Assembly: GCF_029953265.1 (NCBI RefSeq)
Contig: NZ_JASBAO010000001.1
Span: forward strand, 372,001 to 436,000
Direction of reading: 5' to 3'
DNA from: Commensalibacter oyaizuii
GTDB lineage: Bacteria; Pseudomonadota; Alphaproteobacteria; Acetobacterales; Acetobacteraceae
DNA: 64,000 nucleotides
The notes beneath the pieces were generated by a model. It searched no databases. It was not told the origin of the DNA and saw only the letters and a program-made list of their open reading frames with translations. Every line of letters starts with the position of its first letter. The first letter of the stretch is position 1. Below, one piece after another: positions 1 through 8,657 of this stretch. Made by a program: the position numbers and the translations under genes.

Positions 1-1
1 T

Positions 2-808
2 AAATATGGTGGTCATGCCATGGTTGACAGTGGGCTTTCCAGTGATTTTGGTCATGATATTGCATTGTTAAAGCAAGTTGGCATCAATCCAATTATCGTG
101 CATGGCGGCGGCCCGCAAATTAATAACATGTTAAAGCGAATGGACGTTGAAACAACTTTTGTTGATGGGTTACGCGTAACGAACGAAGCTATTATCGATG
201 TCATTGAAATGGTTTTGGCTGGGACTGTTAACAAACAGGTTGCAACTTTGATCAATCAAGCTGGTGCCTTGGCTGTTGGTATTTCAGGGAAAGATGGTGG
301 ATTGATTGAAGCCCATAAATTGGTAAAACATGTCTGGGATGAAAAGCTTAAGCGTGAAAGAACTCTTGATTTAGGGTTGGTTGGCGAGCCTGTTAAAATT
401 GATCCACGCGTATTGTATGCTCTATCTGGTTCAGGGCTAATTCCCGTCGTCGCCCCCATTGGTATGGATAAGCAGGGGCAGACGTATAATATCAATGCTG
501 ATATTGCAGCTGGTGCGATTGCTGGTGCAGTGCGAGCCTCTAGATTATTTATGCTGACGGATGTTCCCGGGGTATTGGATAAAGATGGTTGTCTGATTCC
601 TGAATTAACCGAAGATGAAGCAAAAGAGGCGATTGCAAGTGGTGTTATTACAGGTGGCATGATTCCTAAAATCGAAACTTGCTTAGAGGCTGTAAAAGCA
701 GGGGCTCAGGCTGCTGTAATTATGGATGGTCGTGTTTCACATGCTTGTCTATTGGAATTGTTTACAGAGGGTGGATCAGGCACCTTAATTCGTGCTAATC
801 GTTCATAG
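2..808 (+). CDS. argB: Acetylglutamate kinase (partial, 5' end outside window)
   Basis: ArgB phosphorylates N-acetyl-L-glutamate with ATP, the second step of arginine synthesis, in the cytoplasm. The frame is open from base 2 and reads K-Y-G-G-H-A-M before the first in-window ATG at base 20. That is the N-terminal phosphate-binding motif of the amino-acid kinase fold, so base 20 is not the start and the true start lies left of the window. Further motifs are VHGGGPQIN (substrate-binding glycine loop), the N-I-N-A-D segment and a C-terminal G-G-M-x-P-K stretch. About 268 codons are visible out of roughly 300 usual for the family. dapD follows after 46 bases on the same strand. Family assignment is secure. 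Confidence 0.96.
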   Translation, partial: KYGGHAMVDSGLSSDFGHDIALLKQVGINPIIVHGGGPQINNMLKRMDVETTFVDGLRVTNEAIIDVIEMVLAGTVNKQVATLINQAGALAVGISGKDGGLIEAHKLVKHVWDEKLKRERTLDLGLVGEPVKIDPRVLYALSGSGLIPVVAPIGMDKQGQTYNINADIAAGAIAGAVRASRLFMLTDVPGVLDKDGCLIPELTEDEAKEAIASGVITGGMIPKIETCLEAVKAGAQAAVIMDGRVSHACLLELFTEGGSGTLIRANRS

Positions 809-854
809 AGAAATATTTTAGCGGTTTTTATTTTATTATTAGGAAAATACCATC

Positions 855-1703
855 ATGACAGATCATTCTGTATTACAAAGTGAAATTGATCGTTTATGGG
901 AGGATAGAGCAAATATCTCTTCCAAAACAACGGGTAAAGAACGTGAAGCTGTCGAGCAAGTATTAACATTACTTGATTCTGGGGCATTGCGGGTAGCAAC
1001 ACCCAGCGACACTGGTTGGACCATTCATGAATGGGTTAAAAAGGCGGTTTTACTTTCCTTTCGTCTTTACGATAATTACGGCATGAAAAGTGAGTCTGGA
1101 GTGCCTGCATATGACAAAGTACCTCTGAAATTTGCCAATTGGACAGATGCAGAATTCGCCAAGGCTGGATTTAGAGCTGTTCCGGGTTCTATTGTACGTC
1201 GCTCTGCTTTTATTGCTTCTAATGTTGTATTAATGCCTAGTTTTGTGAATGTAGGGGCATATGTTGACAGTGGAACCATGGTTGATACATGGGTAACTAT
1301 TGGTAGCTGTGCGCAAATTGGTAAAAATTGCCATATCAGCGGTGGTGTTGGAATTGGTGGGGTTTTAGAACCTTTACAAGCTGCCCCCGTGATTATTGAA
1401 GATGATTGTTTTATTGGTGCACGGTGTGAGGTTGCTGAAGGCGTGATTGTAGAAAAAGGAAGCGTGCTTTCTATGGGTGTATTCCTTGGTGCATCTACCA
1501 AAATTATCGATCGTACAACGGGCGAAGTATTTATGGGTCGTGTTCCAGCATATTCAGTGGTTGTTCCTGGTACATTACCGCCAAAACAAGCTGTTAGTGA
1601 AACTGGGAATCCTTTGCCTGGTTTGGCTTGTGCAGTTATTATTAAACGTGTTGATGAACGTACTCGTTCAAAAACATCTATTAATGAACTTTTAAGAAGC
1701 TAG
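855..1703 (+). CDS. dapD: Tetrahydrodipicolinate N-succinyltransferase
   Basis: DapD transfers succinyl from succinyl-CoA to tetrahydrodipicolinate in the succinylase branch of lysine and diaminopimelate synthesis. The 282-residue length is normal for the family. The N-terminal third is helical. The middle, about residues 110-230, is a left-handed beta-helix of hexapeptide repeats, seen as V-G-A-Y-V-D, G-T-M-V-D-T and I-G-K-N-C-H followed by a [11 protein letters not shown] segment typical of DapD. AGGAAA at 841-846 lies eight bases before the ATG. dapE follows after about 20 bases, so the pathway steps are co-transcribed. Confidence 0.97.
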   Translation: MTDHSVLQSEIDRLWEDRANISSKTTGKEREAVEQVLTLLDSGALRVATPSDTGWTIHEWVKKAVLLSFRLYDNYGMKSESGVPAYDKVPLKFANWTDAEFAKAGFRAVPGSIVRRSAFIASNVVLMPSFVNVGAYVDSGTMVDTWVTIGSCAQIGKNCHISGGVGIGGVLEPLQAAPVIIEDDCFIGARCEVAEGVIVEKGSVLSMGVFLGASTKIIDRTTGEVFMGRVPAYSVVVPGTLPPKQAVSETGNPLPGLACAVIIKRVDERTRSKTSINELLRS

Positions 1704-1725
1704 AAGTAATAAGGTGTGATTGTTA

Positions 1726-2865
1726 ATGGGTGATCCAGTTGCTTTGCTACAAGATTTAATTCGTTGTCCATCGGTCACACCAATTGATGCAGGTGCCCAA
1801 GGCATTTTAAAAGAACGGTTAAAAAAACTGGGATTTGAAATTTTTGATCTGCCTTATGGCGAGGGGAAAGATCAAGTCTTAAATTTCTTTGCCCGTTATG
1901 GTTCAGGCAGCCCTCATTTTTGTTTTGCAGGACATACAGACGTTGTTCCAGCAGGGCAAACAAATTGGCAAAATGATCCTTTTTCTGCTGAAATTAAAGA
2001 AAATGTCATTTATGGACGAGGTGCTTGTGATATGAAGGGGGGGATCGCAGCTTTCGTTGTCGCTGTAGAATCTCTACTTGCTCAGCATCCAGATTTTAAT
2101 GGCTCAATCAGTTTTTTAATTACAGGGGATGAAGAAGGGCCAGGAATAAACGGTACTGTTAAAGTTCTAGAATGGATGCAAGAGCATCACCACATCCCTG
2201 ATTTTTGCCTGGTAGGGGAACCTACTTGTGCACAGACATTGGGTGATATTATTAAAATTGGCCGTCGTGGCAGCTTAAATGCTGTTATTAAAGTTGAGGG
2301 AACACAGGGCCATGTTGCCTATCCTCATCTGGCAGACAATCCAATCCATAAATTAATGACGATCTTACAATCTTTAACCAATCCTGTACTGGATCAAGGG
2401 AACGAGTGGTTTCAGCCTTCATCAGTGCAAGTTACCAGTATTGATGTTGGCAATGAAATAACTAATCTTATTCCTGCTACGGCAACAGCCAGAATTAACA
2501 TTCGTTTTAATAACCTACACACAGGATCCGCTTTAGCAGGATGGATATCCACACAGTGTCATCGTGTGGCGGAACAATGTCATGTTGATGTCTTGATTTC
2601 TGGCGAGGCCTTTTTAACAGAACCTGGAAATGAAGTCAGAGCAATCTGTCAAGCTATTCATAACGTAAACGGGGTTACTGCACGTTTGGATACGGGTGGG
2701 GGAACATCTGATGCCAGATTTATTTCAAGATATTGCCCTGTTGCAGAATTTGGACTTGTAGGGCAAACTATGCATAAGGTCAATGAAGCGGTTAGTATTG
2801 AAGAATTAAAACAACTGACTTCTATGTATTTACAAATAATGGAAATAATATTCTATGATGCCTAA
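1726..2865 (+). CDS. dapE: Succinyl-diaminopimelate desuccinylase
   Basis: DapE removes succinate from N-succinyl-LL-diaminopimelate, a di-zinc M20-family hydrolysis in lysine and peptidoglycan precursor synthesis. Metal-ligand motifs visible are GHTDVVPAG near residue 65, G-A-C-D-M-K-G-G near 100, and D-E-E-G-P near 135. A lid or dimerisation domain follows, then a C-terminal histidine in T-M-H-K-V-N-E. I prefer the ATG at 1726 to the TTG at 1720 because AAGGTG at 1711-1716 is better spaced from it. The stop overlaps the next gene by 11 bases, which suggests coupled translation. Confidence 0.96.
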   Translation: MGDPVALLQDLIRCPSVTPIDAGAQGILKERLKKLGFEIFDLPYGEGKDQVLNFFARYGSGSPHFCFAGHTDVVPAGQTNWQNDPFSAEIKENVIYGRGACDMKGGIAAFVVAVESLLAQHPDFNGSISFLITGDEEGPGINGTVKVLEWMQEHHHIPDFCLVGEPTCAQTLGDIIKIGRRGSLNAVIKVEGTQGHVAYPHLADNPIHKLMTILQSLTNPVLDQGNEWFQPSSVQVTSIDVGNEITNLIPATATARINIRFNNLHTGSALAGWISTQCHRVAEQCHVDVLISGEAFLTEPGNEVRAICQAIHNVNGVTARLDTGGGTSDARFISRYCPVAEFGLVGQTMHKVNEAVSIEELKQLTSMYLQIMEIIFYDA

Positions 2866-3532
2866 TTCATCAGGTCCGTCATCACCCAAAGGGGAACATG
2901 TTAAGAATGTGTTCCGGGGAATGGTATTGTTGGGAAAAGGGAGAAAAGAAGGTATAAAAGAATTCCCTTCTACAAATGAGGGGGTGTTAAGTGCCTTGGC
3001 TCCTTGGGTTGCTTTTGCAATTGTTATGAATATTATAATTCCTTTTTTTTCTTCAGACTTTGGTGTAACGAATAAGCTTTTTTTAAATATTTCAGCTTTT
3101 TGTAGTAATATCGTTGGCGTTTTATGCTCTGTTCTGATTATTCAATGGTTTGCTGCTCGATGGAAAGTTGAAAGGTTATGGCGACGTACATCCACAGCAT
3201 TGATGTGGTGTTCTTGGATGCCGATTATTGATTTTTTCTTTTTAGCATCATTGGCTGGCTTGCTTTTTATGGGGTCACCACAAATACTTGTTGCTTTTTT
3301 TGCAATGATTGCTGTTTTTATCTTGGTCTATTTTATTTGGCTAAATTGGTTTGTCGTCAAAGAAGGATTAGAGGTCTCTAATAAACAATCTGTAATGGTG
3401 CTAATCAGTATATTAGCTATTAAAATTCTACTGACTGGGTTTGTTATTTGGTTTAATTTTGATGTTTTACAGGCTTACGTTTCTTTACAAAGTTACGTGG
3501 AAACCGCACAGCAAGCTGGCATAAAAAACTAA
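2855..3532 (+). CDS. Conserved polytopic membrane protein, Yip1-like shape
   Basis: I do not recognise a function. The 225-residue product has a hydrophilic N-terminus of about 45 residues (proline/serine start, then basic K-G-R-K-E-G). About five hydrophobic segments follow, with starts near residues 48, 82, 125, 148 and 183. This resembles Yip1-domain or similar small polytopic proteins, but no diagnostic motif is seen. The start overlaps the end of dapE by 11 bases, so it is probably translated with dapE. Its stop abuts the stop of truA on the other strand, with no intervening base. A role linked to diaminopimelate is not implied by the sequence itself. Confidence 0.8.
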   Translation: MMPNSSGPSSPKGEHVKNVFRGMVLLGKGRKEGIKEFPSTNEGVLSALAPWVAFAIVMNIIIPFFSSDFGVTNKLFLNISAFCSNIVGVLCSVLIIQWFAARWKVERLWRRTSTALMWCSWMPIIDFFFLASLAGLLFMGSPQILVAFFAMIAVFILVYFIWLNWFVVKEGLEVSNKQSVMVLISILAIKILLTGFVIWFNFDVLQAYVSLQSYVETAQQAGIKN

Positions 3533-4309
3533 TTACGTTGTAAATGGATCTTTAGGGTAAACGATTTCCTTCAGGAACAACCCTGTTGCAGGTGCGGTAA
3601 TTCCTGCTAGTTTGCGGTCTTTGCCTTGTAAAATTGTATAGGCTTGTTTCTCAGGCCAGTATCCGTCCCCGATCATTTTAAGAGTACCCACCATGTTTCG
3701 AACTTGATGATGCAGGAAGGATCGTGCTTCGCATTCAAAATGGATGCGATCTTCGATTTGATAAATATCAAATTTATCCAACATACGTATGGGAGAATTT
3801 GCTTGACATGCCGTTGCACGATAAGAGGTAAAGTCGTGCAAACCCAATAAACGTTGCGCAGCATTATGCATTTTTTGAACGTCCAAGGGTTTACGAACAT
3901 GCCAGACATAGTTGGTGTTCAATGCAGGTCTGCTGTGACGATTTAAAATGACATATAAATACTTGCGTTGAATGGCTGTAAAACGTGCGCTCCATTCAAG
4001 GTTTACTTGGCCTGCTTGTAAAATCGAGACCGCATGAGGTTTCATATAATAATTTAACCCATCGCAGATTTTTTTTGCTGTTAAGGGTAAGTGAGCGGGA
4101 AAATCTAGATGGGCTACTTGTCCTAGTGCATGCACTCCTGAATCAGTGCGACCTGCGGTAATGCTGGGAACATGGTGTTTTTGATTGCAAAGGCCATATG
4201 CGGCCTCTTCCAAAATTTGTTGCACAGACAAGCCACTGGTTTGGCGTTGCCATCCAACCAGACCTGTGCCGTCATATTCAATTTTAACGGCCCAACGTTG
4301 AATATCCAT
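3533..4309 (-). CDS. truA: tRNA pseudouridine(38-40) synthase
   Basis: TruA converts uridines 38-40 of the tRNA anticodon stem-loop to pseudouridine. The 258 residues are normal length. The catalytic aspartate is D56 in the G-R-T-D-S-G-V-H motif. The N-terminal I-E-Y-D-G-T and G-W-Q-R-Q segments and the later F-L-H-H-Q-V-R-N-M motif are typical of TruA. It follows fmt with only four bases between, and def lies upstream, giving a def-fmt-truA translation and tRNA operon common in Alphaproteobacteria. Confidence 0.97.
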   Translation of the reverse strand: MDIQRWAVKIEYDGTGLVGWQRQTSGLSVQQILEEAAYGLCNQKHHVPSITAGRTDSGVHALGQVAHLDFPAHLPLTAKKICDGLNYYMKPHAVSILQAGQVNLEWSARFTAIQRKYLYVILNRHSRPALNTNYVWHVRKPLDVQKMHNAAQRLLGLHDFTSYRATACQANSPIRMLDKFDIYQIEDRIHFECEARSFLHHQVRNMVGTLKMIGDGYWPEKQAYTILQGKDRKLAGITAPATGLFLKEIVYPKDPFTT

Positions 4310-4313
4310 AATT

Positions 4314-5243
4314 CTAGCCTAGTATTGTTCCTGGGTTAATTACATTCCCCCGTAAGAAATCAGCAACAGGCATAGCTTTTTTCCCGGCCAATTGTACCTC
4401 AAGCAACTGAATTGTTTGACCGTCACCACAAATAATTTGTAGGTCTGCGGTGATAACAGTACCTGGCTCAGACTGACTTGTAGAGCTTCCGATTGTGGCT
4501 TTAGTAATTTTTAAGGGCTGATCCCATAAAAAACTATAGGTTCCTGGCCAAGGGGTTAGGGCTCGGATTTGTCGATCTATTTCTTGGGCAGTTAATGACC
4601 AATCAATTTTTCCATCTTCTTTGACCAGTTGTCTGGCATAACAAACACCCTCAGATGACTGCGGGGTATAGGGCAAGTTGGGATTAGAGTGTAGATAATC
4701 GAGTGTTTGAACAATTAATTTCCCGCCCAATTCAGCCAAGTCATCATGCAAAGACTGTGCAGTTGTAGTCGTAGTTATGGGGAGGGATTGGGTAAAATAT
4801 ACTGGCCCAGTATCCAATCCAACATCCATACGCATAATACTGATACCGCTTTGTCGATCCCCAGCCCAAATGGCACTTTGTATTGGTGATGCCCCTCGCC
4901 AACGGGGTAACAAGCTGGCGTGAATATTAAGACATCCCAGTCTAGGCGTATTCAGCATTTCACTGGGTAATATTAATCCATAAGCTGCAACTACGGCCAC
5001 ATCCAAATTTAATGATGAGAATTGTTCGAATTCTTGAGGTTGATATTTAAGTTTCACAGGTGCGTACACGGGGATATTAAGTGACTCAGCTGCTTGTTGC
5101 ACTGCGCAGGGGCGAATTTTGCGACCTCTACCTGCAGGTCGGGCAGGCTGGCAGTAAACAGCGACAATTTCATGCCCAGCCTGGTGTAAGGCACGCAAGG
5201 CTGGAACTGCAAAATCAGGGGTTCCCATAAATGCGATACGCAT
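4314..5243 (-). CDS. fmt: Methionyl-tRNA formyltransferase
   Basis: Fmt formylates initiator Met-tRNA using 10-formyl-tetrahydrofolate. It opens with the GTPDFAVPAL segment. The catalytic region N-I-H-A-S-L-L-P-R-W-R-G carries the conserved Asn and His, and the catalytic aspartate follows in M-D-V-G-L-D-T-G. The C-terminal OB-like domain covers about residues 205-309. Total length of 309 residues is typical. def lies 28 bases upstream and truA 4 bases downstream. Pairing fmt with def is expected, since one adds and the other removes the formyl group. Confidence 0.97.
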   Translation of the reverse strand: MRIAFMGTPDFAVPALRALHQAGHEIVAVYCQPARPAGRGRKIRPCAVQQAAESLNIPVYAPVKLKYQPQEFEQFSSLNLDVAVVAAYGLILPSEMLNTPRLGCLNIHASLLPRWRGASPIQSAIWAGDRQSGISIMRMDVGLDTGPVYFTQSLPITTTTTAQSLHDDLAELGGKLIVQTLDYLHSNPNLPYTPQSSEGVCYARQLVKEDGKIDWSLTAQEIDRQIRALTPWPGTYSFLWDQPLKITKATIGSSTSQSEPGTVITADLQIICGDGQTIQLLEVQLAGKKAMPVADFLRGNVINPGTILG

Positions 5244-5271
5244 TATATTTCCTTAAATAAATTTTCAAAAT

Positions 5272-5802
5272 CTAACGACTTCTTTTTTGTTCTTTAATAA
5301 CTTTACGCATGATTATATTACGTTTAAGTGATGAAATATGATCAATGAACAAGATTCCATCCAAATGGTCCGTTTCATGTTGAATGCATCTGCCCAATAA
5401 TCCATCTGCTTCTAACTCTCTAGAAACTCCGTCTAGATCAATATATCGAATTTTTATTTTTTCTGGACGAATAACTTCTGAAGATTGATCTGGAACGGAA
5501 AGACATCCCTCTTTATATTCAGAGCATTCTTCTGATTCTTCAATAATTTCTGGGTTGATAATAACATATTTTTCAGATGTTTCCTCTTCACTTTTGGAGA
5601 CGTCCATAATAAAAAAGCGTAGGCCTATTCCAACCTGAGGTGCCGCCAAGCCAATACCTGCAGCTTCGTACATGGTATTAAACATGACGGGAACAATTTT
5701 TTTTAATTCTTCAAGGTCTTTTTGTTCAACCAAACGGGCTTTTTTACGTAATGCAGGATCGGTTGCAATTAAAATAGGTAGCGTTTCAAGTTGTGTATTC
5801 AT
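5272..5802 (-). CDS. def: Peptide deformylase
   Basis: Def removes the N-formyl group from nascent proteins using a bound Fe(II). All three signature motifs are intact: G50-I-G-L-A-A-P-Q, E98-G-C100-L-S with the cysteine ligand, and H142-E-T-D-H146 with the two histidine ligands and catalytic Glu. The 176 residues match the type I enzyme. It is the first gene of def-fmt-truA. The region upstream (5803-6008) is shared with the divergent hsp20 gene. Confidence 0.97.
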   Translation of the reverse strand: MNTQLETLPILIATDPALRKKARLVEQKDLEELKKIVPVMFNTMYEAAGIGLAAPQVGIGLRFFIMDVSKSEEETSEKYVIINPEIIEESEECSEYKEGCLSVPDQSSEVIRPEKIKIRYIDLDGVSRELEADGLLGRCIQHETDHLDGILFIDHISSLKRNIIMRKVIKEQKRSR

Positions 5803-5910
5803 TATTGATTTTATGCCGTTGTTTAATTGGTTATTATATTTAAATATATAAATTAACTCTATGAATACAATATTTCGTAATAATGATAAATCATAATTTT
5901 ATACGATTTG

Positions 5911-5940
5911 CTTGCATATTGAATCGTTTTTCCCATATTA
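5911..5940 (+). promoter_or_regulatory. RpoH (sigma-32)-like promoter for hsp20
   Basis: CTTGCAT at 5911-5917 and CCCATATTA at 5932-5940 resemble the heat-shock sigma consensus (CTTG... and CCCCATNT) with a spacing of about 14. It points to the small heat-shock gene starting at 6009, with predicted transcription start near 5948. The match was made by eye. Confidence 0.6.
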
Positions 5941-5947
5941 TAATAAG

Positions 5948-6008
5948 GTAAGTGCCATTGTGGGCTTATATATTAGATGTCTCGCTCAATAATAAGGAGG
6001 AGGCTTTC
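5948..6008 (+). promoter_or_regulatory. Possible ROSE-like RNA thermometer in hsp20 leader
   Basis: The short leader contains TCGCT at 5982-5986, fitting the U-U/C-G-C-U anti-Shine-Dalgarno signature of ROSE thermometers. It lies about eight bases before the strong AAGGAGGAGG ribosome site at 5994-6003. CTCGCT could pair with AGGAGG through an imperfect helix including a G-G opposition, as in known ROSE elements. Leaders of hsp20 genes in Alphaproteobacteria commonly carry ROSE. No folding calculation was run. Confidence 0.4.
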
Positions 6009-6542
6009 ATGTCAGGAAGGCTTTTTACATCGCCTATGTTCCTGGGTTTTGATCATTTGGAACAAATCTTGGAACGGGCTGCGAAATCAACATCGGACGG
6101 CTATCCGCCCTATAATATAGAACAGATTGGTTCTTCAAGTCTAAGGATTACGTTGGCTGTTGCCGGATTTTTGATGGATGATTTACAAATCACACAAGAG
6201 GATAACCAGTTGGTTATTCGGGGAAGACAATCTGAGGATAGTCAGGAACGGATCTTTTTGTATAGAGGGATCGCAGCTAGACAGTTTCAAAGGGCGTTCG
6301 TTCTTGCTGAAGGGATAGAAGTAGAAAGTGCTTGGTTAGATAATGGTCTATTGCATATTGACATTACCCGACCCAAGCCAGAAATGACTGTTAAACGTAT
6401 AGAAATTGCCCAAAACTACGCATCGCGTAAAAAGGTCAATAATAAGGCATCTTCTCATAAAGGGGGATTGCCAGATTTACATCGTTCTTCGGATCGTTCT
6501 GGTCTGGAACGAAGTATACAAGCGATTACTAAAGAAAGATAA
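6009..6542 (+). CDS. Small heat-shock protein, Hsp20 family
   Basis: This is an ATP-independent holdase chaperone of the alpha-crystallin family (IbpA/HspH-like). The ATG at 6009 is chosen over the upstream GTG at 5952 because a near-perfect AAGGAGGAGG sits just before it. The product is then 177 residues. The alpha-crystallin domain spans about residues 30-130, with Y-N-I-E, A-V-A-G-F, L-V-I-R-G and the G-I-A-A-R-Q-F-Q-R segment. The closing L-L-H-I-D-I is followed by a basic, Ser-rich tail longer than in IbpA. A DUF1150 gene follows, a pairing common in Alphaproteobacteria. Heat-shock control is suggested by the leader. Confidence 0.93.
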   Translation: MSGRLFTSPMFLGFDHLEQILERAAKSTSDGYPPYNIEQIGSSSLRITLAVAGFLMDDLQITQEDNQLVIRGRQSEDSQERIFLYRGIAARQFQRAFVLAEGIEVESAWLDNGLLHIDITRPKPEMTVKRIEIAQNYASRKKVNNKASSHKGGLPDLHRSSDRSGLERSIQAITKER

Positions 6543-6606
6543 GACAATTATATAGAAAAAATAATCTGTATAGAAGTCCTTCTATTTTTCAAAAAGGATT
6601 ATAAAG

Positions 6607-6873
6607 ATGGATAAAAAAATTGCAGATGACAAAACAAAATTAATCGCAGCAAAAGGTAACGAATTGATTGTTGATGTTCATAATCTTACAGAAGATCAAT
6701 TAAAAGCACTTGGTGTTTCACAGCTTGCTTATGTAAAAACGATTATGATTAATGGCGAACAAGCTTTTGCTATTCATGCAGCAGATGGAACCCCTGTGGC
6801 GGTTACCGATAATGCAAAGACAGCTTATGCTGCAATTGTTCAATATGAAATGCTGCCAACAATGGTGCATTAA
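6607..6873 (+). CDS. DUF1150 family protein
   Basis: This is a small 88-residue protein of unknown function. The central V-K-T-I-M-I-N-G-E-Q-A-F-A-I-H-A-A-D-G-T region matches the core of DUF1150. That family is found mainly in Alphaproteobacteria directly behind hsp20-type genes, as here (64 bases apart). The start has AAGGATTATAAAG immediately upstream, a good ribosome site. The context suggests a role in the heat or protein-stress response, but no biochemical activity is known to me. Confidence 0.88.
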   Translation: MDKKIADDKTKLIAAKGNELIVDVHNLTEDQLKALGVSQLAYVKTIMINGEQAFAIHAADGTPVAVTDNAKTAYAAIVQYEMLPTMVH

Positions 6874-6898
6874 TTTAAATTAGGAAACTATTAAAGAG

Positions 6899-6926
6899 AT
6901 ACTTATACGTTGCGCAATATAAGTAT
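6899..6926. repeat. Perfect 9-bp inverted repeat
   Basis: ATACTTATA (6899-6907) and TATAAGTAT (6918-6926) form perfect arms around ten bases, just after DUF1150 and just before the bidirectional terminator. It could be a second hairpin of the terminator region or a protein-binding site. Confidence 0.55.
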
Positions 6927-6930
6927 TTGT

Positions 6931-6966
6931 AAAAAAGAGTATAATAATAAAGTTATACTCTTTTTT
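6931..6966. terminator. Bidirectional intrinsic terminator between DUF1150 and hpf
   Basis: The arms AAAAAAGAGTATAA (6931-6944) and TTATACTCTTTTTT (6953-6966) are a perfect 14-bp inverted repeat with an 8-base loop and A/T runs on both sides. It can therefore end transcription of the convergent hsp20-DUF1150 and hpf units. Confidence 0.85.
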
Positions 6967-6981
6967 AAATTTAAAAAGATA

Positions 6982-7569
6982 TTATGAGTTAATTCCTGAA
7001 TCCAACCAAACGATCTTGCCGTCTTGTTGTTTATAAATAACGCTAACGCGTTGGTTATCAGAATTTTTAAACATTAATACTGGACGTTCTGACAAGTCCA
7101 AATGCATGATTGCTTCATAAACAGTTAATGTATCAATTTCTGTTGCTTTTTCTGCAATAATTCTTTCAGAAATAGCACGTTCAACTTGTTCTTGTTGAGA
7201 CAGCTCGTTTTGATCTTCTGGTTGAATAATATATTGACGACCCTCAATCAAACGATGATCCGCAGGGCGGACTCTGCGACGTAACAAACGACCTTTATAA
7301 CGGCGCAAACGTTTTGTCATGTGGTTGATTGCATCTTCAAACGCATTTTGAACTTCGCTAGAGCTTCCTTCACTGCGAATGGACAGATCCTGTGAAACAT
7401 GCACGTGAATTTGACATGTATAGCCAGAGGGGTTTTTGTTGAAGGTTACGGCTGCGCTAATAACATTATCAAAATATTTTTGTGTTGTTTTTTCTAAAAT
7501 TTCTTCTATTTTTTGACGGAACCAGTCGGGGATTTCAATTTTTTTTCCGAAAATTGATGTTTGCATCAA
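6982..7569 (-). CDS. hpf: Ribosome hibernation-promoting factor, long form
   Basis: Hpf binds the 30S decoding centre and dimerises or silences ribosomes in stationary phase or stress. The N-terminal domain (about residues 1-110) has the RaiA/Hpf alpha-beta fold, with D-V-S-Q-D-L and a basic R-L-R-R-Y-K-G-R-L-L-R-R stretch. The C-terminal domain (about 130-190), containing R-P-V-L-M-F-K-N and V-I-Y-K-Q-Q-D-G-K, is the dimerisation domain of the long form. In many Alphaproteobacteria hpf sits after rpoN in the lptB cluster; here it stands alone. Confidence 0.94.
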   Translation of the reverse strand: MMQTSIFGKKIEIPDWFRQKIEEILEKTTQKYFDNVISAAVTFNKNPSGYTCQIHVHVSQDLSIRSEGSSSEVQNAFEDAINHMTKRLRRYKGRLLRRRVRPADHRLIEGRQYIIQPEDQNELSQQEQVERAISERIIAEKATEIDTLTVYEAIMHLDLSERPVLMFKNSDNQRVSVIYKQQDGKIVWLDSGINS

Positions 7570-7769
7570 TAACCTCCATCTTGCAATTATGTATTCTAAG
7601 AATAATCGAGTATTTATATATTCGAATATTTATATATTAAGGTTAGTGATCCGTTTGGATATATGCAATATGAATTAAGGTAAAATTAATTTTTTTTTAT
7701 TATTATCTAAATACAATATATTTTTGCTTTTTAAGCTGATATAATGCTTTTTTTTATTTTTATATACAG

Positions 7770-8618
7770 TTATTTTGTAACATATACTTTTTCTTTTATA
7801 TGTTTTATGAAAATAGTAATGGTAAATGTCATAATGACCAACAGTGCCCAAGAACTCCATTTCCCAGCATGAACAACGGACCAGGATGTTAATTGGTTGG
7901 GATATTTCCAAATGCCGAAAAATGTGCTGATATTTTCAGCAAGCCAAATGAAAAAACCAATTAGTACAAAAGCAAGCAATAAAGGCATTTTTCGTTCACG
8001 ATCATAAGGGGTGAATATGACCACACTTCTTGCATACAGTCCCAAGATTGTGGCAGCGATATACCAGCGATAATCTCCTATATAATGGTGGGTAAAGAAA
8101 TTAATATAAATTAATAAAGAAACAATTACAGCCAAAATATAGGGGGGATGGTGGTAAATCTTTAAATCAAATAATCGCCATGCTTGAATAATATAACTGC
8201 CAATTGAGGCATACATAAAGCCAGCAAAAAGAGGTACTCCAAGAATTTTGGTATAAGCAAATTCGGGATAACTCTATGATTGAATATGAGAAGAGGTTTT
8301 AAAAACCTCTAAAACAAAACCGACGATGTGAAATAACATAATGGCTTTTAATTCATCCCAAGTTTCCAAATTGCTGAGTACCATCCAAAGTTGAATAATA
8401 ACGGCAATCAAAAACAAAAGATCATATCTGGAAATGCCCCATATTCCATGTTTTGGAATAATAAATACAGATAAGAAAAATAATCCAACAAACAAACAGG
8501 CCCTAGCTTCTTTGATTCCAAAAAACAAAAATTCCACACAAAAGCGTTTGATCCCTGTTAATTGAGGCAATGGTTTTGGAGACAGTAATTTATGATCAAA
8601 TCGTTGAAAGAAATGCAA
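7770..8618 (-). pseudogene. DUF817 integral membrane protein interrupted by an in-frame TAG
   Basis: Two adjacent open segments, 8618-8277 and 8273-7770, lie in the same reading frame and are separated only by one TAG at 8274-8276. Read through, they give about 282 residues, the normal length of DUF817 membrane proteins. Recognisable family segments are Y-D-L-L-F-L, L-E-T-W-D-E, F-H-I-V-G, then after the stop Y-P-E-F, G-V-P-L-F-A-G-F-M-Y-A-S-I-G-S-Y, W-R-L-F, N-F-F-T-H-H-Y and W-L-A-E-N-I. The stop sits where family members usually have a tryptophan, so TGG to TAG is the simplest change. The only start codon available is TTG at 8618, without a clear ribosome site. Function of the family is unknown to me. 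Confidence 0.85.
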
Positions 8619-8657
8619 AGGTATATCTTGGATAATTTATGAAAGAAATGTTTAAAT

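Noticed and set aside
7675-7911. 78-codon minus-strand frame after hpf
   Set aside because: It overlaps the conserved C-terminal part of the DUF817 gene in another frame, is lysine and tyrosine rich from AT bias, and has no family features.
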